Assembly: GCA_903939735.1 (NCBI GenBank)
Contig: CAJAIA010000001.1
Location: 103,169 to 167,168 of the forward strand
Direction: 5' to 3'
Origin: an uncultured Ignavibacteria bacterium
Lineage (GTDB): Bacteria > Bacteroidota > Ignavibacteria > Kapaibacteriales > Kapaibacteriaceae
DNA: 64,000 nt
The translations under genes and the position numbers were made by a program. The notes beneath the pieces were generated by a model. It searched no databases. It was given only the letters and a program-made list of their open reading frames with translations, and had not been told where the DNA came from. Each line of letters starts with the position of its first letter. Position 1 is the stretch's first letter. This document shows positions 36,412 to 46,600 of the stretch, piece by piece.

Positions 36412-37217
36412 AACACAGGAGGCGCATCCGGTTCCGGAGTAGCGCACGTATTGCGAAATGCGAGCTGCGACAAACGCTTTCGATGATCACTACGCCAATC
36501 GATCCGCGGACGCTCGGCGTCCCTCGGAACATAGCCAAGTCGGTAGACAGCCATAAGTTCAAGATCATCTGGCACCTGGAGTATCGACTTCAACTCATCC
36601 CACGCACCAGGAATCTCCATAGGTGTCGAGACAAACTGAATCCCCATGTCAAGATCCTGTGTCATAAGCCAGATGTGCTCGATAGCCATGCCGAGTGATA
36701 ACGTACAGTAGAATCCTGAAAGCTCTCCTGGACGGTACTCTTCCTTCGTGAGCAGTGCCGCAAGCAGCAGCGGGCTTCCCTCGATGAGCTTGCGATTGTC
36801 TTCCCCCAACATCGAGGCAACGCCAAGTTTCGAGAGAACACTCATCACATTATCAGTGAACACCTGCTTGATAAAGGGGCGGAGAGCCATCGGCATCTTA
36901 TCGATAAGAATGCCATCACGTCGCTGCTCCATTTCCTCTGCAGAGAATCGGAAGTACTTTCGATATCGTGTAAAGAACGACCCTCCTTCGATCAGCTGCG
37001 TCATCGTGCGACCACCAATACTGGCGATACGCGACTTGATCGTGGGGTCGTCAATCAGCACAAATCGCCACGGCTGCGAATTGAAATGGCTCGGCGCTCG
37101 TTCCGCTGCCTCGATCAACATCTGTTGATGTTCCGGCGATACAGGACGCGGATCAAACTGTCCGTTTGTTGTTTTGCGATACCGAAGGGCATCTCGTAGG
37201 CTTACATGTTCAGGCAT
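36408..37217 (-). CDS. Nitroreductase-family FMN enzyme
   Basis: A 269-residue flavoprotein of the nitroreductase fold. The FMN-contact motif [16 protein letters not shown] lies near residues 38-53, and the C-terminal half carries [17 protein letters not shown] and a late [11 protein letters not shown]. Substrate cannot be read. It sits between the acyl-CoA ligase (8-base overlap) and the polyketide synthase (4-base overlap), so it may act in the same pathway as an oxidoreductase. Start at 37217 has GAAGAA upstream; a TTG four codons earlier is possible. Confidence 0.88.
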   Translation of the reverse strand: MPEHVSLRDALRYRKTTNGQFDPRPVSPEHQQMLIEAAERAPSHFNSQPWRFVLIDDPTIKSRIASIGGRTMTQLIEGGSFFTRYRKYFRFSAEEMEQRRDGILIDKMPMALRPFIKQVFTDNVMSVLSKLGVASMLGEDNRKLIEGSPLLLAALLTKEEYRPGELSGFYCTLSLGMAIEHIWLMTQDLDMGIQFVSTPMEIPGAWDELKSILQVPDDLELMAVYRLGYVPRDAERPRIDWRSDHRKRLSQLAFRNTCATPEPDAPPVL

Positions 37218-39000
37218 AAAGTTCTTCAATCAACGATGCGTATCGCTCGGCAACTGCCTTGCGCTTCACCTTCAACGTAGGAGTCATCAATCCATTGTCT
37301 ACCGTGAATGGTTCGGCGAGTACACGGAATCGTCGCACACGTTCGTACTTCGATAAATCACGCTGACGCTTCGAGAAATCGGCTTCAATGGCTCGATGGA
37401 GCTCCTCCGATGAGGCCACCCAATCATTCGGTAGATCTCCCATCCCAGCAGTTGCCGCCCACTGACGCACAACGTCCATATCAGGTACGATCAACGCGGT
37501 GCAATACTCACGTCCATCACCTACCAACATAATCTGATCGACGAAGGGGCTCTGCTGGATGAGCGATTCAATCGGCTGCGGCGCAATGTTTTTCCCGCCG
37601 CTCGAAACGAGGATGTTCTTCTTGCGATCCGTTATTCGAAGATGACCGCGAGCATCGAACTCTCCGATGTCTCCCGTATGGAGCCATCCGTCGGCATCGA
37701 TTGTTTCGCGCGTTGCCTGTTCGTCATTCCAGTAGCCCAACATGATATTCGGACCTCGTGCGAGGATCTCTCCATCGTCTGCGATGTGCACACTCACGTT
37801 ATCGAGTGGCTGTCCAACAGTACCAAGAACAATATCCTCGAGGCGATGCACGGCGATGACAGGTGATGTTTCCGTGAGACCATAACCTTCCACAATGCGA
37901 ATGCCCATGATCTGGAAGAACGTGCCGACCTCAACACTCAATGCAGCGCCCCCTGATACGAAGAAGCGTAACCGACCACCGACACGATCGCGAATCTTCG
38001 AAAAGACGAGTCGATCAGCGAGCGCATACTGCAGGGCGTTCAGCGGCGAGGATGAGCCACGCACCTTTGCCGTCCCGACACGCAGCGCCCAGGCAAAGAT
38101 CTTCTGCTTGATCGGTGAATCACGTTCAACGGCGCCCAACACGCGGGTCTGAATGCGCTCGAAGAGACGCGGCACCGACGTCATGATCGTCGGACGTACT
38201 TCGCGCATGAGCTCGGCAACTAACTCGATTGACTCGGCGATGTATACCGTGCAACCAGCTGTAAAGGCCAGATAGTATCCTGCCATGCGTTCGTATGAGT
38301 GACACATGGGAAGGTAGGACAGCAAGACATCGCTGTCGAATAGCGCAATGGTGCGCGTCGCAGCATCAACATTGGACACCAGATTCCGATGCGTGAGCAT
38401 TACACCCTTCGGGTTACCCGTAGTACCACTGGTGTAGATCAACGTTAACAGATCATCAGGCTTCACGGCTGCGGATCGCTGTTCATACAACGCCCGGCGT
38501 TCCTGCGCTGTTGTTGCGGCAATGCTCAGCTCCATGATCTCCTGCATCGACAGCACACGAGGATCGTCCGACGCAATTGGATTCATGGTGATCACCCACT
38601 TGAGGTTGGGTAACGCATCCCATACTGCGAGAATTTTGTTTAACTGAGCAGCGTTTGAAAGAACAATCGCAACGGCTTGGCAGTTGTCGTAGATGTACTG
38701 CTCTTGATGCGCTGTAAGGGTCGGGAAAACGGGCACATCAACTATTCCCATACCTGCCATAGCGAAATCGGCGACGATCCACTCGTTGCGATTTTCACTC
38801 ACGATCCCCACGCGCTCGCCTGGTGCGATACCGAGGCGAATCAACCCATCGGCGAACGCCGCGACGTGGTCTCGAAGTTGATCGTGCGTGAGCCCATGCC
38901 ACCTCGTGCCATCACGGTGAGCATAGGAAATCTTATCGGCCCTACCTGCATAGCGCGAGCAGACCTCGAGAAAGAGCTGTGGGATGGTTGTTGCGTTCAT
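37210..39000 (-). CDS. Long-chain fatty-acyl-CoA ligase / AMP-binding enzyme
   Basis: Activates fatty acids with ATP and CoA. The 596 residues contain the AMP-binding motif [26 protein letters not shown], and the adenylate-forming hinge [19 protein letters not shown] with [21 protein letters not shown]. This is the FAA1-type long-chain ligase form. It heads a set of four overlapping genes with a type III polyketide synthase, so it may supply the starter acyl-CoA; a general role in lipid uptake is the alternative. Confidence 0.93.
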   Translation of the reverse strand: MNATTIPQLFLEVCSRYAGRADKISYAHRDGTRWHGLTHDQLRDHVAAFADGLIRLGIAPGERVGIVSENRNEWIVADFAMAGMGIVDVPVFPTLTAHQEQYIYDNCQAVAIVLSNAAQLNKILAVWDALPNLKWVITMNPIASDDPRVLSMQEIMELSIAATTAQERRALYEQRSAAVKPDDLLTLIYTSGTTGNPKGVMLTHRNLVSNVDAATRTIALFDSDVLLSYLPMCHSYERMAGYYLAFTAGCTVYIAESIELVAELMREVRPTIMTSVPRLFERIQTRVLGAVERDSPIKQKIFAWALRVGTAKVRGSSSPLNALQYALADRLVFSKIRDRVGGRLRFFVSGGAALSVEVGTFFQIMGIRIVEGYGLTETSPVIAVHRLEDIVLGTVGQPLDNVSVHIADDGEILARGPNIMLGYWNDEQATRETIDADGWLHTGDIGEFDARGHLRITDRKKNILVSSGGKNIAPQPIESLIQQSPFVDQIMLVGDGREYCTALIVPDMDVVRQWAATAGMGDLPNDWVASSEELHRAIEADFSKRQRDLSKYERVRRFRVLAEPFTVDNGLMTPTLKVKRKAVAERYASLIEELYA

Positions 39001-39039
39001 TGGTACCTCAACCGTGAATATGCCAAGAACTCTTCGAAA

Positions 39040-41052
39040 TCAGTCGAGGAACGACCAGTCTACGCTGAGCCGGAGGGATCGGGAGACTTCCGGTGCGTTA
39101 GCTGTTGTATACCATCGCTGTCCGAGGATGTTCTCATAGGATGCGCGGACCACTGCGTTACCAACACGTGCAGTGAGAAAGGCGTTCAGGCCATCATACT
39201 GCAACGGGGCTTCGCCGAGTGGTCGCACATACGTCCACGTAAGCGGAACGAACTGTGGCGCCCAATGCCGCGTGACAACCGTCGAGCGCACGCCAAGCGT
39301 AACAGTGCTGAAGCCAGCTTCATAGACGTAGCCTATTGCTAGATCAGCCATACACGCGGGTACGTCTGACCCCTGCGAGAGCGAATCACCGCTGGATGAC
39401 TGAAGACGAACAGTGGGAACAACCTCAATCGGACCAAGACGAAGCGTCGCTGTGCCGACGACTCCCAGGATGGTGCGGGACGTCCCTTGCTCACTAACAG
39501 TTTGAATAACTGTTTCATTCGATGTGCGAACGGCCGTTGTGAGAATTGGCGACGCAATCATGCGTGCAAAGGCAGTAACGTTCCACCGCAGATTGGCGTC
39601 GTCGCCAGTTGCACGTAGCATTGCAAGCACGTGTCGCTCAGGTGAGAGAGACACACCTTCTGCTGGTGATGCTACGCGAGCAGTTGTAGAGAGATCGCCG
39701 CCAACACGTACAGCGCCGAGACGCGTCTCTGCCGCAAAACCGGCTCCTGTGTGTAGACGCCCCTGAGCGTACTGCACGCGACCACCGAGACGAACGGAGA
39801 GCCATGTCCCTACCGGGAGCCGCACATGGGCAAAGAGCTGTGGTGTAGCTTCACTGAAGGATGTGGCATACCGGGTGGCGTCTAGCTGTTGCATGTCTAC
39901 GCTTGCACCAGCATGCAGCTGCAGTGCACCAACCCGTTGATCATAGCGCACTTGAAGTCCGACGGTCTGGCCCGACATTCCCAACCCTACCAGCGTATCG
40001 GCTGCATCAAGGAATAACGTCGAGTCCCGCAAGCGCAGCAATGACGACGTCGTCAGATATCCTGTTGCACGAATCACGCTTGATGAGTCATCCGTAAGCA
40101 TGTGCGCAACATGAACGCTAACATCGTGTCGGCGCGTCTCATCACGCAGCGCTGCATAGAGTGGAGTGGTCGCGAGATCGAGCACGGTTGGCGTCATGCT
40201 TGGCGTAGTGAGGCCACCCCAGAGATCTGTGTTAAGCGATGCCAGCTGATAGGTCATCAGCGCGTGCGTTCGCCTGCCGAGTGTCCAACGCAAACCAGCT
40301 CGAACATTCCAGATATCAAAACCCGTCCGAGGAAATGCCCCCTGCGCACCGCTTCGCCTGACACCAAGCGTGAGATTCACACCTTGCGCGATGTTCTGCG
40401 AGATCGTACCATCAACAGCTACGAGGTCGCCGCCTCCTTGATGATACCAGAGTGCTGTGTAGGGTGTTGCCGTGTTGTGTGTGATCGTCGGAAGATTGAG
40501 TTCGCTCAATGACATCGAGGACCCACGTCCAACAGCATCGGTACCGAGAAGGATCTCAACACGATCGAGTGAAGCGGGCTGAGCTTGGATAAGCTGATAC
40601 ATTCCGGACCATGGATCGACTACCGATCGACCATTGACACTCACGGAGAGATCTGCATTACGTCCGCCCAGGATACTGAGTGCGTCATGCTGTCCGAACC
40701 CACCATGCGAGAGTGGATTCCACGCCGTTGTGCGTGCTAGAGCGTCGGCAAGCTGCTGATACTGCACACGCCGGAGGTCGTCCTTCCCTATCATTGAGCT
40801 CGCCACAGACGCGGTATCACCAATACGACCAATGCCCGCCCATGGAACGTGCGATGTATCCTCTGGTTGAACTGCTCGGCTGGTAAATGCAGAGTCTCGC
40901 GCAGGACGCGGAGATGACGTCTGCGACTGCGCGTGGATCATCATAGGAATGATGATCACGACGGCAGAATACACCAGCCGGGTGAGCAAACACTTGCTCA
41001 CCCGGCGATGATCATTCTTCGGTTGGTGCTGCTGTTGTATCAGCTGCGTCAT
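39040..41052 (-). CDS. TonB-dependent receptor-like outer-membrane protein
   Basis: A 670-residue outer-membrane barrel with a plug domain. Plug features are [39 protein letters not shown] and [18 protein letters not shown] near residues 80-185. Repeated amphipathic beta strands follow to the C-terminal [11 protein letters not shown]. The signal peptide ([16 protein letters not shown]) follows a basic region. The start at 41052 has AAGG six bases upstream but overlaps gyrA by 41 bases; TTG or GTG starts inside the hairpin at 40978-41005 are possible. No TonB box is obvious. Ligand unknown. Confidence 0.78.
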   Translation of the reverse strand: MTQLIQQQHQPKNDHRRVSKCLLTRLVYSAVVIIIPMMIHAQSQTSSPRPARDSAFTSRAVQPEDTSHVPWAGIGRIGDTASVASSMIGKDDLRRVQYQQLADALARTTAWNPLSHGGFGQHDALSILGGRNADLSVSVNGRSVVDPWSGMYQLIQAQPASLDRVEILLGTDAVGRGSSMSLSELNLPTITHNTATPYTALWYHQGGGDLVAVDGTISQNIAQGVNLTLGVRRSGAQGAFPRTGFDIWNVRAGLRWTLGRRTHALMTYQLASLNTDLWGGLTTPSMTPTVLDLATTPLYAALRDETRRHDVSVHVAHMLTDDSSSVIRATGYLTTSSLLRLRDSTLFLDAADTLVGLGMSGQTVGLQVRYDQRVGALQLHAGASVDMQQLDATRYATSFSEATPQLFAHVRLPVGTWLSVRLGGRVQYAQGRLHTGAGFAAETRLGAVRVGGDLSTTARVASPAEGVSLSPERHVLAMLRATGDDANLRWNVTAFARMIASPILTTAVRTSNETVIQTVSEQGTSRTILGVVGTATLRLGPIEVVPTVRLQSSSGDSLSQGSDVPACMADLAIGYVYEAGFSTVTLGVRSTVVTRHWAPQFVPLTWTYVRPLGEAPLQYDGLNAFLTARVGNAVVRASYENILGQRWYTTANAPEVSRSLRLSVDWSFLD
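40978..41005 (-). terminator. Hairpin after gyrA, inside the receptor leader
   Basis: CCGGGTGAGCAA, loop ACAC (plus strand) and TTGCTCACCCGG form a perfect 12-bp stem starting six bases after the gyrA stop codon. No T-tract follows on the minus strand, so it is not a classical terminator. It overlaps the beginning of the receptor frame and may attenuate the downstream gene or stabilise the gyrA mRNA 3' end. Confidence 0.5.
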
Positions 41053-43507
41053 CGGTGCCTTCGACGGCTTCATCATCATCATCGCGCGTCACGGTGGTGA
41101 TATCTGCGATTTGATCGCCTTCCTCAAGACGAATCAACTTCACACCCTGTGTGTTGCGTCCGAGCTGACGGATGTCCTTGATAGGTTGGCGAATGAGAAT
41201 ACCATTCGTCGTGATCACGACGAGATCATCAGCATCGTTGACTTCGAGCAATGCACAGATCGTGCCCGTCTTCTCAGTGATGTTCATCGCGATCACGCCC
41301 TTGGCACCGCGCTTGGTCATGCGGAATTCATCGACCACGGTTCGCTTACCAACACCGCGCGATCCAATGACCAGGATTTGCGCATCACTGTGGCGGACAG
41401 CTGTGAGCGAGATCACATGGTGATCATCAAGGAGCGTGATGCCCTTGACACCCGCCGCTGCACGACCCATCGGACGAACGTCCGTTTCAGGGAATCGTAC
41501 GGCAAGACCGTTTGATGCACCAATCACGATCTCCATCGTGCCGTCGGTAAGACGCGCGCCAATCAGACGATCTTCATCGTCAAGATTTACAGCAATGATG
41601 CCATTCGAACGGACATTTGCGAAGTCCTTGAGCGACGTCTTCTTCACCGTTCCAAACTTCGTAGCCATGAAGATGTAGGCATCTTCACGATCAAAGTCTG
41701 TTACCGACAGATACGCTGTGACCTTTTCGTCTTGCTGCTTCTGAATCACATTCGCAAGGGAACGCCCCTTCGCATTGCGCGAACCTTCAGGGATGTCATA
41801 CACCTTCTGACGGTACACACGTCCGCGATCAGTGAAGAACAAGATGTAGTGATGCGTCGATGCACGGAAGACGTTCTCTACGTAATCATCTTCGTACGTC
41901 CCTGCACCAGCCACACCACGTCCACCACGATGTTGACGACGGTACGTCGCAACCGGTGTACGTTTGATATAGCCATTGTGCGAGATCGACACGATCACTT
42001 CTTCATCTGCGATCATGTCTTCAAGCGTGAAGTCCTTCGCATCGTACACAACCTGTGTGCGACGCTCATCACCGTACTTCTCGGCGATCTCAGTGATCTC
42101 ATCACTGATAATCTGCATCTGAAGTTCCTTGCTCGCAAGGATCGAGCGCAGGCGCTCGATCGTCTGGATGACTTCAGCGTATTCATTCTGAATCTTCTCG
42201 CGCTCCAAACCTGTAAGGCGTTGGAGACGCATATCGAGAATGGCTTTGGCTTGGATTTCCGACAGACCAAATCGCTCCTGCAAGCGCTGCGACGCCATCT
42301 GCACGTCCTTCGACTCTCGAATAGTCTTGATCACTGCTTCGATGTTATCGAGCGCAATGATGAAGCCTTCCAAGATGTGCGCACGCTTCTCAGCTGCATC
42401 AAGATCGAATTGCGTCCGACGAACGACAACCTCATTGCGATGCTTCAGGTACTCTTCCATGAGTTCCTTCAGCATCAGAATGCGCGGACGTCCGTTCACG
42501 AGCGCGAGCATGATCACGCCGAACGTAACCTGCATCTGCGTGTGCTTGTACAGATTGTTGAGCACAACCATCGGCACGCCATCACGCTTGAGCTCGATGA
42601 CGATACGCATGCCCTCGCGGTCCGACTCATCACGGATATCTGAGATACCTTCGAGTGTCTTTGCCTTTACAAGGTCGGCAATCTTCTCAATGAGTCCAGC
42701 CTTGCTGACCTGGTATGGAAGCTCAGTGATGATGATCGCTTCCCGACCAGCCTTGTTCGTTTCGATGACGGCCTTGCCACGGACAAGAATCTTTCCACGA
42801 CCGGTGGTGTAGGCATTACGAACACCTTCGTATCCGTAAATGATACCACCCGTTGGGAAGTCCGGCGCAGTGACATACTTGAGGAGCTCTTCATTTGGAA
42901 GCGCGGGGTCGGCGATGATCGCCTTAATACCGTTGACGATCTCACGCAGGTTATGCGGCGGGATGTTCGTTGCCATACCAACGGCAATACCGTTGGCACC
43001 ATTAACGAGCAATGTCGGAAGAACCGCCGGCAGAACTGTTGGCTCTTGCAACGAATCGTCGAAGTTCGAGCGGAAATTGACGGTGTTCTTGTCGATGTCG
43101 CGCAAGATCTCCATCGCCAAACCATCCATGCGTGCTTCAGTGTAACGCATAGCGGCTGGTGAATCGCCGTCGACCGAACCGAAGTTCCCTTGACCATCGA
43201 CCAAGGTGTAGCGCATCGACCACGTTTGTGCCAAGCGCACCATCGCATCATAGACAGCAGAGTCACCGTGCGGGTGGTACTTACCGAGCACTTCACCGAC
43301 AATACGTGCGCTCTTCTTGTATGGACGGTTCGGCGTCATGCCGAGCTCATACATCGCATACAGGATTCGGCGATGCACAGGCTTCAAGCCGTCACGCACA
43401 TCTGGAAGAGCACGCGAGACAATCACCGACATCGAATAATCGAGGTACGAATCCCGCATCTCGTCCTCCATCAGGACGGGCAGGATTTTTTCGTTAAAGA
43501 GAGCCAT
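41012..43507 (-). CDS. gyrA: DNA gyrase subunit A
   Basis: Breaks and rejoins DNA during negative supercoiling. The active Tyr is Tyr122 (RYTEARM). The quinolone region [13 protein letters not shown] has Ser83 and Asp87 as in sensitive E. coli, with matching numbering. The C-terminal beta-pinwheel contains the GyrA box QHRGGRG, and the protein ends in an acidic tail ([18 protein letters not shown]). The 831 residues fit GyrA rather than ParC. GGGG precedes the start, and the leader carries a palindrome and a -7 box. Confidence 0.96.
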   Translation of the reverse strand: MALFNEKILPVLMEDEMRDSYLDYSMSVIVSRALPDVRDGLKPVHRRILYAMYELGMTPNRPYKKSARIVGEVLGKYHPHGDSAVYDAMVRLAQTWSMRYTLVDGQGNFGSVDGDSPAAMRYTEARMDGLAMEILRDIDKNTVNFRSNFDDSLQEPTVLPAVLPTLLVNGANGIAVGMATNIPPHNLREIVNGIKAIIADPALPNEELLKYVTAPDFPTGGIIYGYEGVRNAYTTGRGKILVRGKAVIETNKAGREAIIITELPYQVSKAGLIEKIADLVKAKTLEGISDIRDESDREGMRIVIELKRDGVPMVVLNNLYKHTQMQVTFGVIMLALVNGRPRILMLKELMEEYLKHRNEVVVRRTQFDLDAAEKRAHILEGFIIALDNIEAVIKTIRESKDVQMASQRLQERFGLSEIQAKAILDMRLQRLTGLEREKIQNEYAEVIQTIERLRSILASKELQMQIISDEITEIAEKYGDERRTQVVYDAKDFTLEDMIADEEVIVSISHNGYIKRTPVATYRRQHRGGRGVAGAGTYEDDYVENVFRASTHHYILFFTDRGRVYRQKVYDIPEGSRNAKGRSLANVIQKQQDEKVTAYLSVTDFDREDAYIFMATKFGTVKKTSLKDFANVRSNGIIAVNLDDEDRLIGARLTDGTMEIVIGASNGLAVRFPETDVRPMGRAAAGVKGITLLDDHHVISLTAVRHSDAQILVIGSRGVGKRTVVDEFRMTKRGAKGVIAMNITEKTGTICALLEVNDADDLVVITTNGILIRQPIKDIRQLGRNTQGVKLIRLEEGDQIADITTVTRDDDDEAVEGTDDAADTTAAPTEE

Positions 43508-43519
43508 ATCCCCTTTACA

Positions 43520-43531
43520 AACCTATAGGTT
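43520..43531. promoter_or_regulatory. 12-bp palindrome in the gyrA leader
   Basis: AACCTATAGGTT is a perfect inverted repeat 13 bases upstream of the gyrA start and about 40 bases downstream of the expected transcription start. It could be an operator or simply chance; no second copy was noticed nearby. Confidence 0.3.
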
Positions 43532-43575
43532 GCGTTAGAGCGTAGCGCCGGCTGCACGGCCCTACTGTGAAGGCA

Positions 43576-43583
43576 CAAAAGTA
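43576..43583 (-). promoter_or_regulatory. Putative -7 box TACTTTTG for gyrA
   Basis: A perfect TAnnTTTG match on the minus strand in the 104-base gap between the protease and gyrA. It predicts a leader of about 60 bases. Confidence 0.5.
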
Positions 43584-43611
43584 CGAAAATCGAGGCTCTT
43601 CGAGGGGGCTT

Positions 43612-46600
43612 TTAGCGCAGAATGAGCAAGGTTCCGGAGACAGTTTTCAACACCGATCCGGATGGTGTCTGCACGAGAATACGCCATGCATAAAGTCCGC
43701 TTGCAAGGCTCTGTTGCTGATCGCTTCGACCGTCCCACGGCAGTACAATCTGCGAGGAGCTCACAGAGGCCGTGCGGGTGCTAACGATCCGTCCCTGGAG
43801 GTCACTGATCACCAGACGACCTTCAAGCGTGGGATCATTCGCGATCACATCAGCACGGAAGACGGCTGCTCCCGACGTTGGATTCGGCATAACAACAGCT
43901 TGATCTACAATGACGTCCTCTACAGGGAAGAGCGACACTTCGAGCGTATCGGAATTCTGGAACGCATCCGTTGCTCGCACGATGAGGAGATTCTCGCCGG
44001 CCTCGAGCGTAAAGTCGAAGCGGACAATTGCCCGGACATCTGAGCCTGGATAGAGTATCTGTGCGGAGTCGGTCGGCAAAAACTGATAACCAGCTGCACT
44101 TGTTGCGCGGATGCGGATGCCGTTAACAAACACAACAACATTCTCAGGATCTGAGATCGGTAGTCGTGCGTTATCGGTGATGCGAATCTCGAACTGTGCG
44201 GCCGACGGCACCTTGTCGTTATCACCCACACGTCGACCGCTCACATAAGCTTCAATCCCGGGCGGAAGTGTATCGCGCACAAGTTCGATTGCGCGCTCGG
44301 ATCGATCACGCACGGCATATCGCTGTCGTTCTGCCGCACCGAGCTTGAGTGTGGCACGGACGATTGCCGCTTGCGGCAATGGCGCGGTTGGCACTGGAAT
44401 CTCGACCAATGCTCGCTCATCAGGACCAAGTTCGCCAACGCTCGCGACGGTCAGCGGTTGTGGTAGCATGGTCGAAGCATCGACAATGTCGCAGGATAAT
44501 CCTGCGCCTGGAGCGTCCTCAGTAGTTCTCGCATTACGCACTGTGACAACCACGATCGACGTGTCACCACGCACGACACGCTCTGGAGTTATGCTGATAG
44601 CCTCGGGTTCGATGATCCACTGAGGCAGAGGTGTAGCAATAGCAGTAACTGCACCTACGCTCGGCTCATCCTCACCACTTCGCAATGTCCAGCGGTACTT
44701 CACACCAACGATATCCGCCATTGCACTGGTCGGACGCCATGTGGTGGTTGTGTCGAGCACGTCTTCCGTTTGATCACTCCGCAGACCGATAAGCTGTGTG
44801 CGTACATCACCTGATGTTTGGCAGGTTACGGCGGTCCATGCAGCAGCCGGACCTAGCACGGGGCTTTCAATCTGGGCCGTCGCATAGGAGATCCGTATGG
44901 TGGTATCAATCGTTGCGGGACCGGTCGTTGGCAGACCCTTCCAGGCCTCAAGAGGGAGTCCGCTGACAGATAGTCGCGAACCAACGAATGCATACGACGA
45001 ACCAATCGAGAGTGAATCGCTGAATCGCGCACCAAGACGAACAAGTTGTTCACGTAGCTCACGAAGAAGTGTATCCTTGACAAACCGGGAGAAGCTTTCC
45101 TCACACGCGGCCACAATAACGCGATCATGATCAGCAATCGAGTCTCGCAGGAATGTTATGCACTCGCGCGCATAACCGTTATGCGTAGACACCGGTGCTG
45201 GGTTTGGCGAGGTGTCGTACCGACGCGTCCTCCGTGGCAGGGTGTCTGATGGACGGAATGTGACGATGTTGAGTCCGGTGCGAAACGCACTACGAAGCAC
45301 GACACTATCCCCCATCCGTATGTCGAGGATTGGATCACGATCAGGATCTGCAGTCATCACGCCATTCGAGCGCACATAGAGCGCACGCGTGTACGTAGCC
45401 GGCAACAAACGTTCACGTACTGTATCACGACGCACGCTGTCAGTTGCGTAAATCAGACGTGACACGGGAACTTCGAGATGACGCAGATCATCGTCTGCGT
45501 CTTCCCTGATCGTAACCGGCGTCCATGTTATAGCAGTCGAGACACCCGAGGGCTCAACGGCCCATGCTGCAATCCAACAGTGTTCTCCAGCACTAGCTGG
45601 CAAACTGACCGACGGTATCCAGTCAACAATGCTTCCGCTCCGTGTGAACTCATCCGGCCGAGATCGCATAAGGATCGCCGAGGTATCCTTCGAGCGGGTA
45701 ATTGCGATAGTCGGTCTGAGTTCCATCGTCGGTGTCGACACCACATCAATGATCCTAGCCCGAAGGCGATTCGGGGTAATACGCTGATGCTCACCTGGTT
45801 CCAAGACCAGGAGTGACCGAGCGAAGACTTGCATCGAAAGTCGGACGATGTTGTCATCACGGCGATCGCCATACTGACGATCGGGATCAACTTCAACTTC
45901 GATACGGTGCTCGCCAACTTTCGACACAATGTCGAGTACGACAGTCACCAGTGCATCGCGACACACACCATCAGTCAACATCACCGTTGAACTGTCCGTG
46001 ATACCACGATACGTTCTACGAACGCGAACCTTGAGCGGCATCTGCGAGCCGAGACCTTCATTCCATATGCGAATCGCAACATTAGCCTGGCGATCGTCTT
46101 CTTGGAGTTGACGAGCACCGGACGGGGATGTCACAACAACACGATCCGCGGTAATGGAGAGTTCAGGAACGGTATCGATGCGTATCCGAGTGAAAGGATC
46201 TCCGAGGAGATTAAACTGCATCGTTGCATTGATGGCAAACTGCTGTCCCATCTCACCGAAGCCTCGCTTCATTGCATACATCAATCTGCCGATATCCCGA
46301 ATCGAGGTTGTACGGAGTACTTCATGCTGATCGATATGTAGCTGCGTGATCACAAGCTTATACTGCCAGCCAGTAGCACCCATCGCAGCAACGACACCTC
46401 GTGATGGTTCGATCAGATACTGTCCATTCCGACACAGTGCTGTAGGGTTCGAGAACGCACCAGTGAGACACGAGAATGTCGACATCACAGGGTAACGTGC
46501 ATTTGCTAGCAACTGCGGATCCCATCCGTCGATATCAAATACCTCGGTACCGCCGTGTCCGATGTAGTTCATCATACCGACTCCCGACGCGAGATAGCGT

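Noticed and set aside
41732-42643. 303-residue plus-strand frame inside gyrA
   Set aside because: Antisense to gyrA breakage-reunion domain; no family features.
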